The notes under the pieces are model-generated. The model was not told the DNA's origin. It did not search any database and was given only the letters and a program-made list of their open reading frames with translations. Below, piece by piece: positions 57,650-64,000 of a stretch of 64,000 bases of DNA (positions are counted from its first letter, which is position 1; every line of letters begins with the position of its first letter). The translations under genes were made by a program, and so were the position numbers. The DNA is from Nageia nagi (lineage: Eukaryota > Pinophyta), in the NCBI GenBank assembly GCA_050084985.1, contig JBITNC010000001.1, forward strand, positions 60,450,001-60,514,000, read 5' to 3'.

Positions 57650-59290
57650 CTCTAAAGAGGTTAGCTTGGGCTCCCTTAGCAATATCTATTTTCATTTCTC
57701 AGTATCTCAACACTCCTTTATAGGGTATACCAGGGTTATCCTTGCCAACCATACCATGGAGCTTATTATTTTTATTTTTACCATTATGGCTTGAGGTACT
57801 AATAATATTTTTCTCTTGAAAGTCTGAGTCCTCATCATCCTAGAACTTAACCCCTGTAGTAGGGACAAGGGTGGTCACATGAACATCCTAGTTCTTCTCT
57901 TGTTGATCAACAAGCTCTAGGTTAGGATCCATAGGTACTAAAAATTGAGTTTCAAGGACTCTTTCTAGAACCTCACTTATTATACCAACTCAAGGGTCTT
58001 CAACCCCTTGATTTTGTATAAATAATCTTTTACTCACCTCGATACTCTTTCCCAATCACTAGAAACTCCTCATTAGAGGAAGACTCCTTTTGGTCTCTCT
58101 CATTTTGTTTCAAAAATCTATCAACCACCTCTTTATCATCTAACATAGTTAGGAAGGCCCATTCCATGATTGGTCCTAGCCCCACATGAGCCATGGATTT
58201 TTGAAGCAACATTTTCTCCTTAATCAAAGTAACCTTAGAAGATTAGTCCTCTAATATGAAAAAAATATTATGTGTAGGCACCAAAACCATATCCCCCTTC
58301 ATAATTGAACTCAAAGTTTCATCTTTATTAGTTATTAGGATTGAGCCTTTCCAACCTTGTTATTTTTTCTTCTATTTTTCTTGTAGTTTCATGGGACACC
58401 ATAAGGAAGCAGGGTCCTTTTTGGTTACAATTCTCACATGTCTAAGGAGGATTTTCATATTCGATCAGTTGAGACATTCTCCTAATTTTGAGATTAAATC
58501 AATGGAATTCTAGATGTTAAAGTGGAAAAAATACTAAGACATAATCTCTAAAATATCATGTAGGATTTTTTAATGGTAGCTTTATCAATGGTAATTAGAT
58601 TTCCTATCCAATTTCTAATCCCAACTAGGACTTCATCATGGCAATGTTAAAATAGGAGACCTCAAAGTCTGACCCAAATAGGACAAATGTAATAACTTGG
58701 GTATTGGGATAAAAATTTGAAACCCATTTCATCACAAACAATGCTCACTACTCAAACATATAGGGTCCCCCATACAAAAGATTTTTAAAGATCTTCCCCT
58801 AAAAAAACTTAATAAAAAAGAAACCATTCAGAAGAGAAACTATATCAAACCTCCCATTTTTTTTCCATTTTTTAAAGGCCCATTATTGCAAAAATTCTAT
58901 GTTCAGATGTGTACCAAGAAACTTTCCCATAATATTTAGAACACCTTCCTCTATGGTGATCTTGATGATTTCATGGGGGATCTTAAGCTTTCCTTTTGTA
59001 TCTCAAAGATTAAAGCACATTTTTAAAGGAGAGATACTTGTTCTTCTTACCACTTGAGCATAGGATAATTTATTCTACTTTATTGTATTCACATAAAAGT
59101 AATTAATTGGATCTAAAGGCTTCCCTCACTTTAGAAACCAAAAGAAGAGAGGCCTTACCATTTGACACCATGCCTATTAGGACCTTGAGGTCTAAACTAG
59201 CTCTAAATCCTCTATCTACCACCTTACCTAACCCACCAAGCTCCTCAACAATCTCCATTCACTCCTTAATGTTAATCATGCATTTAAATG
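57650..59290 (-). pseudogene. LINE ORF1 (DUF4283-type), degraded
   Basis: On the minus strand, after an N-terminal stretch (WMEIVEELGGLGKVVDRGFR), there is LSYAQVVRRTSISPLKM (about 59060), typical of plant LINE/Gag-like ORF1 proteins. Then come IPHEIIKITIEEGVLNIMGK, FKKWKKNGRFDIVSLLNGFF and GGPYMFEWALFVMKWVSNF (about 58990-58690, ignoring breaks), matching the DUF4283 RNA-binding-like domain. The C-terminal portion includes 58227-58030 (SMAHVGLGPIMEWAFLTMLD). I found no clear CCHC knuckle. Many stops. Confidence 0.75.
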
Positions 59291-59529
59291 TATATTTGTA
59301 ATACAATAATTTACTAATATTTTTACAAAGACCTTAGATATTAACTAGAAATCACATGATGATAGAAGTACATTTTTTATATCATTATTAATAATATTTT
59401 GAAAAATCTTATTTTCTACAAAATTAAAAACTAATTTTTATAGTTATATATTTTATAGGTAGAATAAAATTTATAAGTGCTCTTAGAAAATATTTTGGTT
59501 ATTGGTTTAATACTGATTTTGCACTATGT
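59291..59529. other. AT-rich spacer
   Basis: No feature recognised. It separates the LINE 5' side from coding-like sequence to the right. Confidence 0.4.
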
Positions 59530-59995
59530 AGGCCAAGAAGGACCTTGAATTAGAAGAAAGACCATATAGGTGCATCATAAAGTCTCTTAACCCACCTAAG
59601 TGTACCTATTACCATAGAAAGGCTAACTATGATAAAATAAGTATGGAAATAGTTAGTGGTGAAAGTGAATGAAAATAAGGAGCATTATACAGCCACATAA
59701 GAACCCTCACAATAGCAAAAAGCTTTGAGGTCACATGGATTTTTCATATTGTTTTCCATGGGTACACATCATACAAGTTCTATAGAAAAGTAAGGGTTGG
59801 ATGCCATGTTTGTGAGTATACTAATTTAATGAATTATTTAATATTTATACTTCACATAATTAAATATTTATTAATATTTTTATAGTTATCTAGATATGAT
59901 CACCTTCCAATAAAGGAGAAAAGTAAATATAGACTTAAAGAAGGTTTTGCAAAGATTGTTGAAAAGGTGGATGCTGAAATTGTAAGCAAGTAGTA
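59530..59995 (+). pseudogene. Unrecognised exon-like coding remnant
   Basis: After an acceptor-like CACTATGTAG the plus strand reads AKKDLELEERPYRCIIKSLN, PPKCTYYHRKANYDKISMEI and VSGESE, two stops, then GALYSHIRTLTIAKSFEVTW and FHGYTSYKFYRKVRVGCHV. GTGAGTAT follows, a possible donor at about 59811. A T-rich acceptor (TTTTTATAG) then leads to LSRYDHLPIKEKSKYRLKEG and FAKIVEKVDAEIVSK, ending with TAG near 59993. The composition is clearly protein-like. Family unknown. A transposon gene is possible because a telomere-like array follows directly, as beside the remnants at 24.5-25.8 kb. Confidence 0.45.
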
Positions 59996-60084
59996 AAAAT
60001 TTATGTGCTTTAAATTAATTAATTTTTAAATGTTAATATAGGTTTTAAATATTTTAGTTATTGTTAAAAATTTTGACTTAAGGA

Positions 60085-60868
60085 TTAAGGGTTTATAGTT
60101 TTACAAGGGTTCAGGGTTTATAGGGATAGGGTTTAAGGGCTTAAGGGTTTTAAGGGTTTAGGGTATATGGTTTTTAGGGTTTGAAGGTTTAGAGTTTTGA
60201 GTAAGGTTTTCAAGGTTGAAGGTTTATGAGTTTAAATTTCAAGGGTTTAAGATTTTACAAATTTAATATTTAAGGTTTTAAGGTATAAGGTTTAGAGCTT
60301 GAGGCTTAAGGGTTTAAAGTTCAGGGTTATAATGTTTAGGATTTTAGGGTTTATAATTTAAGGGATTAAGGTTTTTAAGGTTTATGATTTTAGAATTTTA
60401 AGGTTTTAAGGTTTAGGATTTAAGGTTTTAAGGTTCTACAATTTTACGGCTTAGCATTTTAAGGATTACAATTTAAGGGCTTAAGGGTTTTAAGGTTTAG
60501 GGTTTACAGTTTAAGGGATAAGGGTTTAGGAGCTTAGGGTTTAAGGTCTTACAATTTTGGGGTTTAAGGTGTAGTGTTAAACTTAAAATCATATAAATAT
60601 GAATTAGTTTCTTAAAAATATGAATTAGGTTAGTAAATATTTGATAAAGATTAAGGGTTTAGGAGTTAAGGTATAGGGGTTTTAGGGTTAGTAATGGTTA
60701 GGATTAGAGTTAATACTTAGTAGTTAGTGGTTAGGGTTTAGTGTTAGTAGTGGTTAGGATTAGGGTTAAGGTTAGGGTTAGTAGTGATTAGGATTAGGGT
60801 TAGGGTTAGTTAGTGGTTAGGGTTATACATGGTTAGTGGTTAGTATTTAGTTACTATTTTTAGCTCTA
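60085..60868 (+). repeat. Telomere-like array, TTTAGGG strand, second locus
   Basis: TTTAGGG, TTTAAGG and GGGTTTAAGGGTTTAGGG variants to about 60600, then GGTTAGGGTTAGTAGTGGTTAG variants to 60868. It differs in word mix from the 26-kb array. Confidence 0.88.
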
Positions 60869-61424
60869 CCTTTACCTTGCCTATAAAATTGCAAATTGAA
60901 CATATGCCCAAATTTGAAACTGAGACTTACGCTACTTGAGGAATCAAATTCATCCAATATTGGCACCAAGTCTTACTCATTTATCACTTGTGTGTAAACC
61001 AATATTCTTACAATGTACTATAGAGTCCTATTACCCACCAAAAGAGAAGGCAATGTGTAAAATAATTAATGTTTCATTATGAGTAATGAGGATGATGGTG
61101 ATGGATAATGACCAATATAAAAGAAGAAAATGGCAAGATAATATTGAGAGAGAGATGATTGGTGAGTGCTAGTGTCTATGCAAATGAGAGTGGAAGCAGG
61201 GAGGATATAGATACATAATGAATCATATCTTAGTGCATTTATATAATTTATTCATATAAAGATATGTATGCATTGCATATGTGATAGTTTACCTTGGAAT
61301 CAAGAGTACATGAGTTTAATCCCAAATAGGTATGATCACTTTGGCCTAAATGTAACATGAAAGAATAATCCATATTGTTAGAGGAATGAAATCCATGTGC
61401 TTTATTTCAATTAAATATACACTT
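60869..61424. other. Spacer between inverted telomere-like arrays, with a possible exon
   Basis: An ATG near 61076 starts MSNEDDGDG, then two stops and KKKMAR, weakly like the candidate exon at 41049. A donor-like GGTGAG follows near 61160. Otherwise unique-looking DNA. Confidence 0.35.
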
Positions 61425-61603
61425 ACCACTAACACTAACTTAACCCTAACCTCTAAATCATAACCATAATGCTAATCATAACCCTAAATATTCCTAACCC
61501 TAACTCTTAACCCCTTACCCTAATCACTTACCTTAAACCTAATCATAATCCTTAACCATTAAAACCTAACCCCTAAACCCTCTTAACCCTAACCCCTACA
61601 TTT
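61425..61603 (-). repeat. Telomere-like array, CCCTAA strand, second locus
   Basis: ACTTAACCCTAACC, AACCCTAACTCTTAACCCC and CTTAACCCTAACCCC variants, opposite in orientation to 60085-60868. Confidence 0.85.
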
Positions 61604-62890
61604 TACTTAGGTCAATAAAAATTTGACTTATGTTAGACCTATGTCGCTAAAACTTTAACTTAAGTCAAACTCATTAGGTTACTAAAAATTTCACTTAGAT
61701 TATATTTATTAGGTTACAAAAAATTTGACATAGGTTAGTAAAAATTAAACTTAAATAATTTGATAATATTTTTTCTTTTAATATATAATAATACCATTAA
61801 ATCTTTGATTTGTAATAGTTTTTTTGCTATTAATTAATTAGTTAATTATGATTTTATATTCATGAAATAATTTTTAATTAATGATTATTTAATAACATTT
61901 ATTTAATTATCATTTGTAGGGTTCTTTTAGAATGAAGAGCATCATGGCAATGAGTATGGATATGATAGTGATTGATATAGAGTAGGGGATAATGAGGGTT
62001 TATAGATTAGATGATAGTGATCATTGTACATGTTCATTACAAACATTTTCATATATTTATATACATTTTCATACATTTACAATATCAATATATTATGTTC
62101 TTAATGTCTATACAAATTATGTTGAGTTTCAAATTTTTGCTTCTATTAAATTTAATAATAATTAAATTTCAATTCAATTACATTGATTTAATTCAATTAA
62201 ATATAATTGATAAATAAAAATTCATATAATGAATTAATTCATTTAAAAATTCATTCAATTTAATATAAAAGATTAAAAAATAGCATTAAAAAAATTACAA
62301 AAAAAATATTTTTTAAAATGTAAAATTATTATTTTTTCAATTTAACCTTCTTTACGTTAATACCGATATCAATACCAATGCTATACCTGATGGGAAATGT
62401 AAATCAAATTTTTTATATTTCCTAATGGTATAGATAATGGAAATAGTGATAGAAAACATAATGCTCTAATAGAATACTTGATGGTATTCATGACATAATT
62501 GATGATATGTGTGATGGAAATTATTAAAAAAAAATTGTTGATTTTATGATGAAATACTTGATGACGTGTGTGACATGCACTGATGAAATACCTAATGAAA
62601 ATTCTATCGATAATTATGATAGACATGTTAATGTTAGCCATATCATAAGGGGCTAATTTAAAAAAAAAAATACAAAGGGGCTTGACATTATTTCTAATGC
62701 TTGAACTCTATTTTCTAGTAATGAAATGAAAGATATGATAAATTTGCATAAATATGTCAAAATATATGGAGTATGATACAAGAGCCATTATTCGAATCAC
62801 ATGTCACATTTATGTTTGTTCATAACATCCATCTTGAGTTAAAATTCATAGCTTTAGATTATATGTCACTTCCATTCACTTAGATTATGC
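61604..62890. other. AT-rich interval, no gene recognised
   Basis: At 61605-61770 short direct repeats of AAATTTGACTTAKGTTAG occur. An exon-like bit near 61920-62005 reads NEEHHGNEYGYDSD before stops. At 62470-62640 TGATGAAATACYTGATGA words repeat. The minus frame 62641-62381 shows no motif. Confidence 0.4.
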
Positions 62891-62899
62891 ATAGGTTAA

Positions 62900-63420
62900 C
62901 ACAAAAGGAAAAATATTTGGTTGATATGGGAAAATTGAAGTATGGCAATTCCTCTAAGGAGATAAAAAGAGGATGATATTGAAAAAATAATATAAAGAGG
63001 TTCATGTTATTAAGGAGCCTCAAACTAAAGAGTAATAAAATATTCAAGCCAAATTTTTTAAAAAGAAAAATACAAGGTTTCCTCTAGCTCCTATAGTTAT
63101 GTTTCAAGATTTATTGCAAAAGGGATTGATAGCACCTGATACAAAATGAGAACTAGGTCCCAATGATGATAAATCTTGTTAGTAAAATGAAGGGGAATTT
63201 TATGAATATCACAAAGTCAAAGGTAACCCAAAAATATTTTTATGATCTTAAAGAAGGCATTGAGGAAATTGCTTGATGATGGAAATATTCAATGTGAAGT
63301 TCGTACAGTTGATTCTAAAGGAGCTGAAATTCTAACAACCAATATAATTTTTGATGAGAAATGATGTGTCATCATTAAGATAGGAAGGCCTATAGGGAGT
63401 GTTCACTTGGCAATAATGGA
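62900..63420 (+). pseudogene. Gypsy gag C-terminal fragment (element 4)
   Basis: The plus strand reads FPLAPIVMFQDLLQKGLIAP (about 63070-63130), then EFYEYHKVKGNPKIF (degraded YHxxxGHxxxxC knuckle), and, in a shifted frame, KALRKLLDDGNIQCEV then VDSKGAEILTTNIIF. This order (Pro-rich, LLxxGLI, knuckle, short acidic end) is that of Tat-like Gag just before protease. Stops are frequent and no pol follows within the window that I can identify. Confidence 0.6.
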
Positions 63421-64000
63421 AATAATGGAGGTTTTGCAATTCAAGTGTGCAACAACTCCTAGAATAGCTAAATATGTTATAACCAAAATGATAATTATTA
63501 GTTTTATTTAATAATATTCAATTTAACCAATTAACCATGAAATAACAATAAATAATGATGACATAAAAAATGATAATGATCTAATTAAACTTGACTTATA
63601 AAATTGGATTTTAAATGATACAAACCTATACTTTACCTATGATGATAAATTAAGATGATATTCAATTGAAAGGAGATGAATGATGAGATTCTCGAAGTAA
63701 CAAAATGACTAAACCATCCTCAACCTAGTAACAATGCTAAGATCCCAATGGTATTTCCTAGTTACCATTCTAGATTGCCTTCCCCTTTTACTCGATGTCA
63801 TCATAATTCCTTAAAAGATCAGAATATCACACATAAATGGATGGAAAATATTATAGGAATGAAGAGCTTAGTGTATAAAAAAATCCAAATATGCTAGGTG
63901 GCATTAAGAAATGATAGTAAAAAATGACACAAGTAATTACCACCTATCAAGGATTTAAGATCATGTAATAATTGCTTATGCACAACCCCTCCACCTTTAT
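63421..64000. other. AT-rich end of window, no gene recognised
   Basis: No clear motif. It may continue the degraded element 4, but I cannot support a domain. Confidence 0.4.

Larger units (their letters stand above)
45690..59290 (-). mobile_element. Plant LINE, split by a later insertion
   Basis: ORF1 (59290-57650), endonuclease (57618-56515), then after the insertion at 48408-56505 the RT and RNase H (48407-45690) are in the correct order on one strand. Joining the two sides reads ...SHIRI-RKIQ... without loss of LINE residues, so they are halves of one copy. The whole element is eroded by stops and frameshifts. It would have retrotransposed by target-primed reverse transcription. Confidence 0.82.

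Noticed and set aside
59107-59301. Plus-strand 64-codon open frame with Pro/Ser-rich end
   Set aside because: The minus strand of the same bases continues LINE ORF1 (VEELGGLGKVVDRGFR), so the plus frame is a shadow.
1-64000. tRNA, rRNA or small-RNA genes
   Set aside because: I saw no tRNA-like cloverleaf boxes or rRNA segments by eye. A covariance-model scan would be needed to exclude degenerate copies.

Overview
This is plant nuclear DNA, strongly AT-rich. I see no intact host gene. The sequence suggests a large, repeat-heavy land-plant genome. The evidence is Arabidopsis-type TTTAGGG telomere-like repeats, a Ty1/copia element with the classic plant initiator-tRNA-Met primer site, Tat-like Ty3/gypsy elements, a plant LINE with an ORF1 of the 'SYAQVVRR' type, a pentatricopeptide-repeat (PPR) fragment and a plant mobile domain (PMD). 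A gymnosperm-like giant genome is my guess; the sequence does not prove it. There is no operon, bacterial gene, rRNA, tRNA or CRISPR array.

Layout. (1) 632-9667: a copia retrotransposon on the minus strand with both LTRs, primer site, polypurine tract and candidate target-site duplication. Its LTRs differ at only three bases plus one 6-bp indel, yet gag-pol carries about eleven stops and frameshifts. Its unusually long leader (5921-9175) holds pieces of a PPR gene. (2) About 10.9-23.3 kb: an old Tat-like Ty3/gypsy element on the minus strand (gag 22372 leftwards to integrase 13440). It is broken by two nested solo LTRs: a copia-type one (15625-16089) and an 891-bp one with a perfect TATAG duplication (17824-18714). 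(3) 23.4-25.9 kb: exon-like remnants on the minus strand, one resembling the N-terminal part of a CACTA TNP2 transposase.

(4) 26.0-31.3 kb: degenerate telomere-like repeats, G-rich strand first and C-rich strand second. Both arrays have higher-order periodicity, and an LTR fragment and ACATTA-rich DNA lie between them. (5) 31268-39244: a second Ty3/gypsy element, on the plus strand, with paired ~720-bp LTRs and gag but no recognisable pol. It carries an antisense PMD gene remnant and was inserted into the C-rich telomere-like array. (6) 41295-45690: a third gypsy element (LTR, gag, protease, RT), cut off where a LINE begins.

(7) 45690-59290: a LINE on the minus strand (ORF1, endonuclease, RT, RNase H), split by an ~8.1-kb insertion (48408-56505) with imperfect terminal inverted repeats and an 8-9 bp duplication, so probably a DNA transposon. 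(8) 59.5-62.1 kb: unrecognised exon-like remnants around a second pair of telomere-like arrays, in the same G-then-C order. (9) About 62.9-63.4 kb: a gypsy gag C-terminal fragment.

The elements do not work together as a pathway. The window is a stack of insertions of different ages, and the nesting gives their relative order. Coordinates of degraded genes are approximate. All protein identities come from reading motifs by eye, with no database search.
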